A stretch of 64,000 bases of DNA from Nyssa sinensis (Eukaryota; Streptophyta; Magnoliopsida; Cornales; Nyssaceae). Both the position numbers and the translations under genes were made by a program. The notes beneath the pieces are model-generated. The model saw nothing but the letters and a program-made list of their open reading frames with translations. It was not told the origin of the DNA and ran no database searches. The stretch spans positions 41,789,706-41,853,705 of the forward strand of contig CM018046.1 in assembly GCA_008638375.1 (NCBI GenBank), in the 5' to 3' direction. Shown in pieces: positions 34,801 to 47,600 of the stretch (position 1 is the stretch's first letter; every line of letters begins with the position of its first letter).

Positions 34801-36199
34801 TGAAATACTTAATGAGGTAAATGGAAATGCTAGGCTAGGCTATTATAATATATATTAAATTATTTAACATTTTCTTTTTAATGCCCATTGCTTATTTCAT
34901 TTTTTTGTTTTGTTTTGCATGATTATTGATTCAGACTGCAGAATCATTCTTTCATCTTGTGATAGATGCAAACACCTGGGAGGTTGTAGAAATGACCTTG
35001 GTGCCCTTTTTTCTAAGATTGGTTGGTCTATCAATGGGGATGCTTCAAAATGAAGAATTGGCCATTTATAGATGGAGTAGGCACTCAATTTCCCTAGGCT
35101 TTGATGACCAGCTCACTGAGTTGGACATGGATAAAGAGAGCATGCTGTCTCAATTTGAGTCTTTTCCGTTGCATATATCATGCCATATTTTAACCTCAAT
35201 ATTGGATGCTGCTCTACGAGGTAAACGTGCTGCAGGAAGCACCTCAGAATTGATTTTAGCAAGTGGGTGCAATGGAGAAAAAATTTCTGGAAATTTCCTT
35301 TGGGATCTTTGTAATATGACTGTTCAAATGCTTTTACAAAGTTCAGAACATCGGTCTAGTGCAATGAGATTTCTCCTTCCATTTATATTCAAAGCATTTG
35401 TTTCTCAGCACTCGTTTGAAGTCTCAGTTCAGGGGCATACATATATTCTTTCCAGGTAGAAGGCTACATATTGTTCCAAAACCATGGGCCTAACCTAGTG
35501 TCAATCCAATACCACCTGTTTTCTTACCTATATTTTTCCGTACTAAGCCTATCTGGTTGGTTTTCCAGGATGAATTTGTTTATGAAAATATGGAAGTGCT
35601 GCAAAATACTGTTTTCTCTGGGACCTTTGGAGAGAAGAGATGCATATGGTTTATTGTCTCTGTATTTGTCTTTTTTCTCTTCTATTGATGAATGTGAAGA
35701 TGGAGGAATGGGTGAAGGAGATGAAGGGTTTGATATTAGAGTGGAGAAGGAATTTTGGGATGAAATCAAAAGGGGCTTGGTACTTGAGCACTGCCTGTGT
35801 TTTTTTATAATAATTATTTCTAATAATTGCAGAACTTGAGATTTAAATAATCTTTTATCTGTTTTGGTTTCTGGTTTGAACCACTAGGTTGATAAGGAGG
35901 GCTTAGTGAGGAAGCATTCGTTACATATTTTGAAGATGGCACTACGCATGAATGAGGGAAGCCAGGGCTACCCTGGTGTTTCAGAGGTGATACCAAGTGG
36001 GAAAAGTTCTGTTCCTCGTGCTATGACAAGGAGGGAGCTGTGGGCTGATAAGGAAGCCAAGTCGTTGGGTGTAGGGAAAATATGCATTTCAGCTGTACCC
36101 TGTTTGAACAGTCAGCAGAAATGGAGGGCATTCTTACTTTTGTACGAAATGCTTGAAGAGTATGGTACTCACTTGGTTGAAGCAGCATGGAATCACCAG
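31838..36199 (+). CDS. TARBP1-like exons 1-6 (N-terminal block)
   Basis: Exon 1 (59 codons) starts [12 protein letters not shown], and the donor follows [10 protein letters not shown]. Exon 2 ends HLMRKS plus one base, which joins across a 2.3-kb intron to exon 3 ([17 protein letters not shown]...LEILNE). Exon 4 is the longest (521 nt) and ends in AG, completed by the G that opens exon 5. Exon 5 holds an acidic stretch [15 protein letters not shown]. Exon 6 (104 codons) starts [13 protein letters not shown] and ends AAWNHQ. Introns 1 and 3-5 are short (about 110-290 bp) and clean. The phase agreement makes these boundaries firm. Confidence 0.88.
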
Positions 36200-39100
36200 G
36201 TTTGTCATAATGTTTTATTGTACATATCATAAATGATCTTTCATGAATTTGCAATCATGAGAATATATGTGCTCATAGGTCATCTGATATGGACAATTGG
36301 GCACACCTTTTTTATTTGCCTGAGGGAGTGTTGATGATGTAACAAGATTGTTTATATTTTGGGAAAACTTGATCATGGAGACCACCTAAGCATGAAAAAA
36401 AACAGCACGAAGATTTTCAGATTCTAAGAAGAACCACCATTGGGCTCACATGTCCTTGACTGTTGGTACCAACAATTTACCAATAAATAGAGGAGAAATA
36501 GGTGATTACACTGGTGTCAGGTGCTGGGAGGGGTAAACTGGAGACAAACCTAACCTTTGACATTATTTTTACGTAAAGTGGTTGCTCTTAAACCCGAATC
36601 CGTATTTTCACCCTTGATAGCCTAAGCATTTTACTGTTGCATCAAGCAATGGCCCGGCACCATTAACCAACTACTGTGTTGATTTATGTATTCTCTATTT
36701 AATAATGACTGGACAAATTTGCATGTATTGCTTTTGTTATAGTTAGAATTTGAAAATTATGTGCATCTACTGGAGTGTTATATTTGAATTCTCATGTTTC
36801 TTAAGAAGGAAGATCGACTTACACTCTTGTTATAGAATGTTTTGAGGAAAATAGTTATGAGACGAGTCAGGTTGAGGATGACGAGATAGATGAGTGATAT
36901 ACTATGGAAGACCAGATTAAGAATCAGTTCAACTGAGTGAGTCTTGGTGTGGCTTCAAGTGGTAATAAAGGAGAGTTGAGTTACTTGCTGAGCTTGGACA
37001 TATTAAATGAATTCTACTTATCCAGCTCATGTGTAGTGAATTTGTTCAAGTCAATCTCAAGAACATTGAGGATATTGATTAAGTGAGAAAAACTAGAAAC
37101 CTCAATTTTTCTTGAAGATGTGACTTTTTTTTGATAAGTATTGTATTAATGGTGCTCAAGGGGGTGCACCAAATACCAATGTACAAAAAAGAGACTTAAA
37201 AATTAGATTCTCATATTCTCTAAAAAGTCAACAAAATTATATACATTTGAGGGATATGTCTCTATAACCCAAAACTCTAACATCATTAATTTTTTTATGA
37301 TTAGTTTGAATTTACAAATATTCATAATCTATCCTTAAAAAATTCGACGATTTCTTTTGTTCAATGTACACCAAAATAACCATATAGGCACCATTCTCTA
37401 TGCTATCTTCTCTTTCTTTTTACCACACCCTCCAAACCTTTCAAAAAATCCATTTCCGAAACCCAACAACACCCAAATAAGAACAAGTTCTAAACTTCAT
37501 GAAGGACCAATGAAGGAATAGGTGACTCATGGATTCGTCCTCTTGCAAACACATGGTGCATGGGCCAAACTAAAGCCTCTCTTTATTAGATTGTCTGTAG
37601 TTAACACCGCTTTCCAAGCTAGTGACCAAGTTGACTGGACTTTGGCACACCATAGTACTTTCCATGGAACGGTCCTCTCCCCCTTCCCAGCCAATTTCTG
37701 CTTGTAGGATCTAACTATGAACTTTCTGCAAATAATCTCATCGGAAACCTCTCTTCTAGGCTTACGCTGCTAAATAAATCCCAAGAAATGCACAACATCC
37801 TCCATCTCCCAATCATGAAAATTCCTCCAGAAATGGGGAGCCTAAACAAACTCCTCACCATGTAGATAGAAAATCCAACACCTTTGCCTCCAGATTTAAA
37901 GCTAGCTGGAAGAATCAAGGGAACTTTTCTTTCAAAGGCAAATCATCACACTAATAATCCTCTATCACCATAGCTGCATCACCAATGCAAATCCAATCCT
38001 ATGAAAGAAATCTTCCTGTCCCCTGCTAATATATTTCCATAGGCTCACACCCAAAGATCCTTCCACCTCCTTTGAAGTCCACTCATCCAACTCACACCAA
38101 ACTTAGCTTCAATGACCCTTTTTCACATAGCTTCTTTCTCCACAACAAATCACTGAAGCCACTTGCTCAACAAGGCTTTGTTGAACACTCTCAAATCTTT
38201 GATTCCTAATCCCCCACCCTTAATAGGAATTCAAATTTTTTTCCTGAAATACAAGATGTATTCCCCCCCCCCCCCCCCCCAAATTTTTTCCTTCCCATAA
38301 AAAAATCCCTTTGAATTTTGTCCAATCTTCTTTCAATTGCACCATAATAGGAAATAAGAACATGTAGTATGTAGGAAGACTTGCCAACGTACTTTTAATT
38401 AACGTCAACTTGCCCCCTTTTGATACATACTTCCCCTTTCACCCTGCCAATCTTTTTTGGAAACTTTTTTTGATTGAGTCCCATATTTCTTTGCTTTTCG
38501 AAGCCACTCCCAGTAGCAATCCCAAATACCTTGTGAGAGGAGCCCCCTGCCTTACAATCCAAATTCCAAGCCAAACTCATGATTTCCACTCGACTAGGTG
38601 AATTCCCCCTCTCCCTCCAATTTGAAGATCAATAAGCTCCGCGCCATTAATAAAGTCTGCAAAAGCTCCCATGTCTCTTGTTAGTCTGCTACTGTCTTTA
38701 TTCTCTGAAGGATATCTTACAGCATTAAACGCCCCCACAGGCGCTTGGATAGTTAGATTAAACAAAACAGTTATTCTGGATTGAATGTTGCTTTCACTGC
38801 ATTGATCTAAAGAGAAGTCAGACCCAATAGCATGGTGACTGGTTTGTATGAGGTCTTAGTGAGTGTGTGCTCTCTAGGAAGTCGTGTTCTATTTTTCATG
38901 AAATTATCCCTCCCTCTTAAGGGGCTTTTGTAGAAATAAGATAGATCATTGATGCTGTTTTGGTGGCCAATGAGAATTTGAGAAATGTAATATTTTTTAT
39001 TTTTATTTTTTAATGTTGATATTGAAGAAGCTTCTGATCATGTGAAGTGGGCTTTTCTTGACCATGTGATGAATAGGAAAGGCTTGAGGTCCAAATGGAG

Positions 39101-42100
39101 GAATGGGATAGAGAGCTGCCTAGCTTCATTGAATTTTGCAAATATAGAGGATGGAGAGCCCAAAGACTGCTTTAAAAGCTTGCGGGATTTGAGGGAGGTG
39201 GTCCACAATCTCACTTCCTGTCGAAATTGGTTGTGGATGTTGTAGGTAGACTTATTTCTAAAGCCTTTTCTCGGATCACATTGGAGGTTCGGATGTTGGG
39301 GGGAGTCAGTGTCTCCCGTCTCCAGTTTTTTAAAATTATTATGCTTTTCTCTGTCCTTTTCTTGCTAGGACAGCTAGTTTCCCAATTTTAGGTTTATCCT
39401 TTGGTTTGGTTGAATGCCTTTCTTAGGATAAGATTATTATGGATTAGTGCTCTCTTGCTGGCACTAATGAGCAGGCAACTGTCTGCATAATTTGGCATCC
39501 TCTTTAGGTTGCGGGATAAGTGAGTGGTCATGGAAGTATTTGTGTCTTCCCTTTGGTGATAATTCTAATGCTTTGGGTTGAGATTGAAAAAATGTCCAAA
39601 TATTTTGATGGGTGGAAAGAATACCTATTTTCTGTTGGTGGCAAAGTTACTCATATTTTGTTTTGTTTATTCCACATCCCCATTACTTTATTTCATTGCT
39701 TAGAATGCTTATTTTACTTCCCAAATAAAATAAATACAGTGCTTATTTAATTAGCCAGTGTCATTGAGAGAATGCATAGAACATTTCTTTGGTCATTGTA
39801 AGACGAGGAGTTGAGATAAGATTGCTTGATTAATTGAGGAATTTTGGGAGATGTGTGCGGTCATAAGAAGGAACGTGGGATTGGACTGGCAGTTTTCCAT
39901 GTACGAACAAGGCCTTGGTAATGCTTATGGAGATTCTATAAAGAGCAAAGATTTCTCTGGCAGACAATTTTTATTTAAAATGCGGTACATATCTCATCCA
40001 CCCTGAAATTCTTAATTACTGATATCATGTTCTTCCAGAAACATTACACCATGCTCATATAATTCTTCTGAACATGAATATTTCAGAATAAATGTTTTTG
40101 TGTCCACTGCTTTTCTTTTTCTGATAGTATAGTAATGAAGTTTGTTTGTTTGGAACAAACAATCTAGGCCTGTATTCAGAGTTTCCTTGGGGTTTAAGGC
40201 GAGTGGATATAGCAAGTGTGCCGGGGATGCGGCTCGGGCGTAGTAGGTCTGGACGCCTAGCATGAAACAGCCTTCTCTGGTAGCGGCACTATACCTTAGT
40301 ATAGTCTCTCTCTAGCTTCCAGTCTATATAAAATGTAGTTAGCAGAGGTAAATTGGTCTGGCGTTTCCTCATGTAAAGGGACCGGCTTCTTTGACTTCCA
40401 ATGTCTGTGTGGAATGCAACTTGCTCGCTTGCATGACATTTTAATAATATTTTGCTGACTTTGGCTGCTAGCACACTTCTAAACTAGTAAAAGCTCTGTC
40501 CTAAGTATCATTGTTGTACCTTCTCTTTCTAATTGAGGGCTGCAAAGTTATTTTTTTAAGTAGGGCTGGGAACTTAATTAGGACAGTGCACACCAAAGTT
40601 TTCCACAGGGGTCATTGCCTCTGGAAAGAAGTGCATGAGAAAATTATTAATCTCACTGTCCAGGATTTAGAAATGGGAAGCTATTAATTTGGAAAATTCC
40701 TCTCATATCATTGCAGCCAGACTCTTTAAACACTCTTGGTGGGTATGACACTTCTCTGTTATCTTTATTTTGGTTGTATCTCACTGTGTATCTACTGTTT
40801 AAGGGTTTCTTAATGGGTATGACACTTCTCTATTATCTGATTTTGGTTGTATCTCACTTTGTATCTACTGTTTAAGGGTTTCTTAATGGGTATGACACTT
40901 CTCTATTATCTGATTTTGGTTGTATCTCACTTTATATCTACATTCTACTGTGTAATTGTTTCTTAATGGCTTCATAATTACTGTGGGATGCAAAATTCTG
41001 TGGAACTTCTGTCTTACACACACCATTAATGACATTATCTGCTAATAAATACTAATGGTTTTCTGCAGATAACTTTGTTGCTTCGTTTTTCTTTCCCACA
41101 TGATAATTCTGTGAACTCAAATGGGGGAGTACTATATCAAAATCAGATGGAGACATTAGGAGGAATATTTAATTGGTTATCTATTTTGTGGGAACGGGGC
41201 TTCTATCATGATAACCCTCAAGGTACCAGGAACTTTTTAGTATAACTAACTAATTTCGTGGTAGTAGTTTGTTTTCTGTAAAACATGTAGCAAATATTTA
41301 CTTTTGTCTATGTTGCAGTAAGGTGCTTGATTATGCAGTCATTTTTGGGAATAGAATGGAAGAACTATGGAAACTGTGCAAAATTAGTGCCTGAAGATTT
41401 TGTACTAGGTCCATTTATGCAAGGGTTGAATGATCCTGTGCACCACAAAGATTTTGGTTTGTTCTCAGTTTTATGGTTACTTACCTTAATTCCAGTTTTA
41501 AATGATTTTTGTTCTTATTTTTCTGATTTTATAGTACAATGAATGATGGTTATATCGTCTATAATTAATTTTCTATTTGCATTATGCTGATAAGAGAATG
41601 GGCATAGTGCTGGCTGTGGTGTACATGGCAGCAAGGCTCTAGCACCGCCTACAGCTGGTGGCTGAAAGAAATTTCTTTCCGCTCATTATTGCCAGATTTA
41701 TAAATGTTGCCTGCTGAGAAATTTCATCTCTACAGATACTCTTTTTTTTTTTCTTCCTGAAATCTTCAACAATTACATACGAACTATGTAATGTATTTAA
41801 AGATCTGTAGTTATATATTTCGTGTTTCTTTTCTCTTTAAATGTGTTTTATATCTTTCTGCTTTAGGAATAAAAGGAGTCTACTCTTCAAGGACAATTGA
41901 AGGTGCAACCAAATTTTTATGCCAATATAGTGCTTTCCAAAATATGAGGTAAAATGTCAGGTGTCTGATAATTTTTCTAACTTTAGCATTATTTTCTAAC
42001 AAAAGAGGATTCCATAAATCAAATTGTCTTTGATGAGATATATCTATTTGCACCATTTTGCTGAATCATTTGTGCATCTTGAAGTAGGCAAAGTACAATG

Positions 42101-44605
42101 AATTTGCGCCATCAGTGAATTTGGGCCTCATCAATGCTCCTCTCCTCCCGTGTTTTGGGCACTTAGGGTTGGAGCCACCTTTCTTGGCCAAATTCAACTC
42201 TGTGAATTCAAAGATTTGGGACATCCTCAAACTCCAATAATCGTCTTTGCTCAAAAGGATACTATTTTATAACTAATCAAATCTAACCTTGGGGAGGGGA
42301 GGGGAGGGGAGGGGAGGGGGGGGGGGGGTTACTTTGCTTGGAGGCCAAGTATCTCAATCCTATGTATAGGAGTCCTTCCCCATAGGCTTGATGATTGAAT
42401 TTTTAAATTGAGGGAGTCTCCCCCCGTCTGGTGGAGAGAATCCTGTAATTCAAAAATTATATTCAAGAGACAATCCAATCTCAAGTTTTAGTTGATGGGG
42501 TTGGGGTTGAGGTTTCGGGTTTCGTGATTCCAAGATTTCAAGAAGTTTGGTTTTGTTAGGTTGGGAGCTTGGAGTCTGTGTGAGGATCCATGTTCATAAC
42601 TAAATTTAATACCCTAGTTGTTCTTGAATACTTAGTTCTAGTTTCCTACTTCACAGTTTTTGCTCGTGTTTTTATTTTATTTATTTTCCCCAAGCAGTTG
42701 GAAAAAGAGATCGTTGAGTTGAAGTAATTATGAAGAGATCGTTGACTCTTTAATGATTTCCTTAAGGTTCATTTTTTTTTTCTTGGATAATGATGTAGGA
42801 CAAAAATTGATGTAGGATAGCATTAAGAGGGAATTCAGGGCCAATTTTTTAATGTGTATTTGTGGGTAAAGGTTATCTAAGTTACAGAGTTTTGGGTTTG
42901 TAAAAAAATGTAAGAAAGGGGGGGGGGGGTGTGGTTTTAGATTGTAATTAAGCACGGGAAGAAGTTATTTGGGCTATTTCATGACTCTGAACAATATGCA
43001 TTTTTTAGATCAGGGGACTGTGAGCAGTGTGCATGAACAGTAATGGAGCTCTTTTGTGCTCCATTGGGTACTAGAGTTGGATAATTGAAGAAAGAAAGTA
43101 GTTGGACTTTTCAAATAGGAATTGTGAAATTTTATGGTTGAAGTCCTTAGTCATAGAGCTTGGATTTCCTTCTTTTGGGTCTATACCTCTCTATTGGGGT
43201 AACCAAGCTACTATTAAAATTGTTTCTGATTCCGTTTTTCATGAAACGCACAAAACATATTGAGGTTGATGATCACTACATCCATAAGAAGGTTCAGGTT
43301 GGAATCAAATCTACAGTTGGGATTCACTCCAACAATCAACTCACAGATGTTTTTACTAAATTAGTTGGTTCTTCTATTCTGCATTCAGGCTTGGACAAGC
43401 GGGGCTTAGTGGGATATCTTCCCTCTAGCTCGAGGGAGAGTATCGAAATAGTAGTTTTATGTTGTTAAGGGTATTAATGTACTTTTTCTTAATATTTGCG
43501 TATATGTGAGGGGTGTGTGGCTTTAGTTAAGTATTACATTATTTTGGAGTAATATAGAAAAGTCTTGGGGTTTCTTAAGCTTAGGTTAGGGTTAACTTCA
43601 TCTCACTCAAGCTAGAGCTTTGTCCATAGTTGCTGAGATTTTCACTACACTTTAAGGCAGAAGGAGTTACATATACATTGGTAGGTGCCTCTCAATATAT
43701 ATGATGATATTGAATTCAGTGTACACTATTATTAGGCTCCACACTACCTATCACTACTATCTCTGAACCATTTTCTTCTTATGGTATATTTCCTGAATTA
43801 ATGGATGCCATTAAGGGACTCTTGGAAAATAGAGGAACTATTGGCTGAATCACTATGGCTATTGTATGATACTTGTTTCATCTCACGGTTATTGAAAATC
43901 CATTATACACTGGATTTAGCACATGGGTATTGAAATTTCTGGGTAGAAGTCCATGGTTGATGCCATGTTTGGATAATTTGTATCAGCTCATCTATGTTTT
44001 CTACAATTGAAGTTTGTGGTCTCTTTAACTGGCCCTTTATTGTGTAGGTTGGTATGGAGCAAGGTTGTTAAAATCGGTATCCTATAATGGATTGATGGGA
44101 AGGTTCTCAGGATCAGATTGTAGGATCGGATCGAGAGTCATAAGAATTTACAAAATGAGAAAATTAATACCAATTAATATTTTTGCATCTTAAGAAACCT
44201 TAAACTTAAAAATACACAATAAACAAGTTTAAAACTCATGAACAATATGAAAAAATTATAATAAATGTTTAGAACACACAAGCTTTTGCTAGTCCTAATA
44301 TATTTTTTTAGTAAATTAGCATAACAAATGTTTTATATTAACATTTAATTAAGAGCGCATCAAAATATTAGATGTAAACTATAAAAAGGAAAAAAAAGTT
44401 CATGAATCATCATTAGTAATTAATCATTTTATTAAAATATTTAATTTATATAAGAAGCACTTTTTTATTTTAAAATATTTGGGTTACTTGGATATGAAAG
44501 GCTCTATAACAAAACTTATGACATAGAGGGAAAACAACAGCACTATGATCTATTTGGGATTAGAGATCAGTTGGTTCAAAACAAGCTTGTTGAGTTTGTA
44601 CACAC

Positions 44606-44681
<76 letters not shown>

Positions 44682-47600
44682 CTAATTAGCTTAAAGCAAT
44701 TTTTTTTTTTTTTTAAATGGGAATGTTAGATACATACTAGCCATTGTTAGGAATTAAATGACTTAAATTAAGTAATATAACTCTTGACTGGTCTAAAGCA
44801 AACTAAAAGAGTCATTCAAAGAGTCAAAAGGTGAAGAAAGTTTTGACATAATTGTTTCACTTAGGAGTTAGGATATTTAAGTACATCTTGGTATTTGTTT
44901 TAGGATATTATTATGGTCTCGGGTTGTTACTTATCAAACAAACATGCAAGAATAACATTATATGGTATATTTTTGGATCGATAGAATTGGAGTCAACTTG
45001 GGATCCTAGTGATCCTATACGAATTTTATAAGGATTCTACCCTCTAGGAATTTTTTATAGGATCCAAATCGATTTGGTATTTTTGGATTGTAAAATTGTA
45101 GGATCCTGATCGGGATTTTAACAACCATGGATTGGGGTGAAATTCAATGCGTTGTGACTGTTCCTTCTTTTGAATCCATTGGTAATCTATAAATTGATAA
45201 ATTGAAATTAAACTCTTGGGGCTAGGAAGTAATGTGTGGGTGATTTCATGTTTACAGGAAACACATAGCATTTTTGAGCAATTTAGCATCTGTTGCTAAA
45301 CAGCAGTCTTTTCGGCGAGCTGGATTGATGGGCCTTGCAGAATGCATTGCTTCAGCTGCTTGTGGAGTTCAAACACATAATGGAAATCAAGTGGAATTGT
45401 GTAAAGCTGCTTCCCCTGATATGGTCAAAGGGGAATCTGTTCCTGGAAGCTCTTCTCACGATGATATAAGGGATTTACTGGATGGTTTGAGATTTGTTAT
45501 TGAGAGCAGCAAACAACATTTCAATCAAAATTATCGCTTTCGAGGTCTCTAATTACTAATCTGGTTGGATTGTTGTATTCTTTTAGTTACACTTCAGATA
45601 TTCACACTATAGTCTGTTAATTGGACAGCATGATTATCTAAAACTTTTGTTATGGTAATCAGTTTGTGAGAAAGTCCTGGATGCTTCTGTTTCAGCAATT
45701 TCTACATTTGATGTACCTCTAGAGATCCTTCTGCACTTCATCTCAACTCTGCCACGGGAATTTACTGATTATGGTGGTACGTGAAATATTATGGCATGCA
45801 TAAACTCTACTACTACTACTACTAACTTCTACTTTTTCTTGTTTACCTTTACTTTCTCTCTCCTAGGTTTGTTAAGAGCAAAGGTACGTGAATGGATTTT
45901 GGCGTGTGGTGTGAACCATCATAGTTATAATTTCTGTGGAGCTAAGGTGCAGCTGTTGGAGCATCTCTGTGATTTCCCTAGAAGGTTTACAAGTCATCAT
46001 CATTTTCTTGATGCTTCTGGTACTTATGATGATGAAGACTTGAATGTGTGGGAGTTCGAAGCGAAAAGATGGGCAAGAGTTCTATTTCTTGTGGTCAAGG
46101 AGGAACATCATTTAGATCCTATATTGACGGTTTACCTTCTTTGGCTTCCTACTAATCATGAATGCTTCATTTTGTTTCCTTAAAGTATACATTTTTCTGG
46201 TGCTTGGGTTCGCTGGATTATTAATCCTCTCAGTGTTTCATATGCCAAGAGGCCCATTACTAGGGTAATTTAGGTAATGCCTGGTTGAGCTTCAGGTGAC
46301 TGCAGCAGAATCCTATTATCAAATTTGTAAACTTTTAAATAAACCTGAAAATTTGCATCACTTGCACCCCAATCCGATGTGTTGCATTATTGTACATATG
46401 TCTTTTGTGATATAGTCCCTGGATAGTGAATAATAGAAAGGTCCCTGGATAGTGAATAATAGAAAGGTTCACTGGGGGCTTGAAATTTAGCAGCCTAGCT
46501 TTACTTTTTGCTGAATGCAGCCTTATAATGCTTTACTTGCACTAATATTGTCATTTTATTATAATTTATTAATAAGTAAAAATTCTACTTTGCAGCTCTT
46601 GCTGATTTGTGGTTTAAAATGCTAACCATGGACAGTATCATGATTCCACTGTGTATATATCACTTGGGGTTTGAGCCCTATTTGTTTTCTGTTATGTGTT
46701 GTCATCATTATCATCCTTACCTTAGCTTATTGGGTTAGCTACATGAATCCTTGAGTCTTTTGTTAGAAGCACATAAAAAACTTGATGGTGTCTTTTGTTT
46801 TTCCCTGGTGTCAACCCGCATTTGGCCCTCTTGTTTGGACAATATTGTCAATTTGAACTAAGTCACTCCTAACCTTGTGCTTATGGGTATTTGTTGCAAA
46901 GTATATAGGAGTAATAAAAAAAAAGCTGCTGCTTAGAAGCTCAAATCACGTATGAAATTTATAAAGAATATAAAGAGTTGGGGAACCACCCTAATGACTG
47001 AAAGTCTGAAACTGAACAGAATTTATCATCATCCTCTTTTGAGCCAGTCTCATCACATCCATAAACATGTGCTATTTCTGCCCCATCTAGTTGCACCACA
47101 TAAGGCATTGAGCCATTGCCTCCAAGCTTGTCCAACTGTCCTCAAAGCACATCCATCTCGCCAACAACTATAAAGATTTGTAAACAAGGATGGCATTACA
47201 GTGTGCAGTTCTAGGAAAGGGGAAAAATCACCATTCCGGCGGCCTATCTCAATAACTAGGGCTGGTGTTCGCCGGAAAATCTCAGGGCAGTTCGCCTCAG
47301 AGAATGATTGATTGGGTCGATAATGTAGCTGCTTAAGGATCATGTTTGCCCAAATAGCAGACAAATCTTTCGAAGTTCTGGAGGAAGCCGATGGTCCAGG
47401 GGAGCTGTTCCAAATCATAGAAAGAGGGCCAGGTGTTGTTAGGAGGCTATGGGTACTCAGATGGGAGCTGGAATGGATCTCCAACATTTTGGAAGCTCTC
47501 TCAACAGGAAAAAGAAGACTGGTATTTCCTATGGGAGTGCATGGGAAAAACCGAAGCTTATATCTGTGGAAAGGGGCAAATCACAGAGGAAATTTTATGC

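Noticed and set aside
40012..40474. Minus-strand frames with [14 protein letters not shown] text
   Set aside because: Looks partly coding but no family could be named and the frames are short; left unassigned rather than called a gene.
40741..40970. Possible CRISPR-like spaced repeats
   Set aside because: Units are contiguous tandem repeats without unique spacers, in plant nuclear DNA.
43170..43700. Complete 3' LTR after the Copia RNase H end
   Set aside because: No TG start after the purine tract and no second copy; only the coding remnant is reported.
47053..47487. 144-codon minus-strand frame crossing the LINE 5' end
   Set aside because: It spans the insertion boundary; only the part below 47186 is old LINE coding, the rest is antisense of the young LINE.
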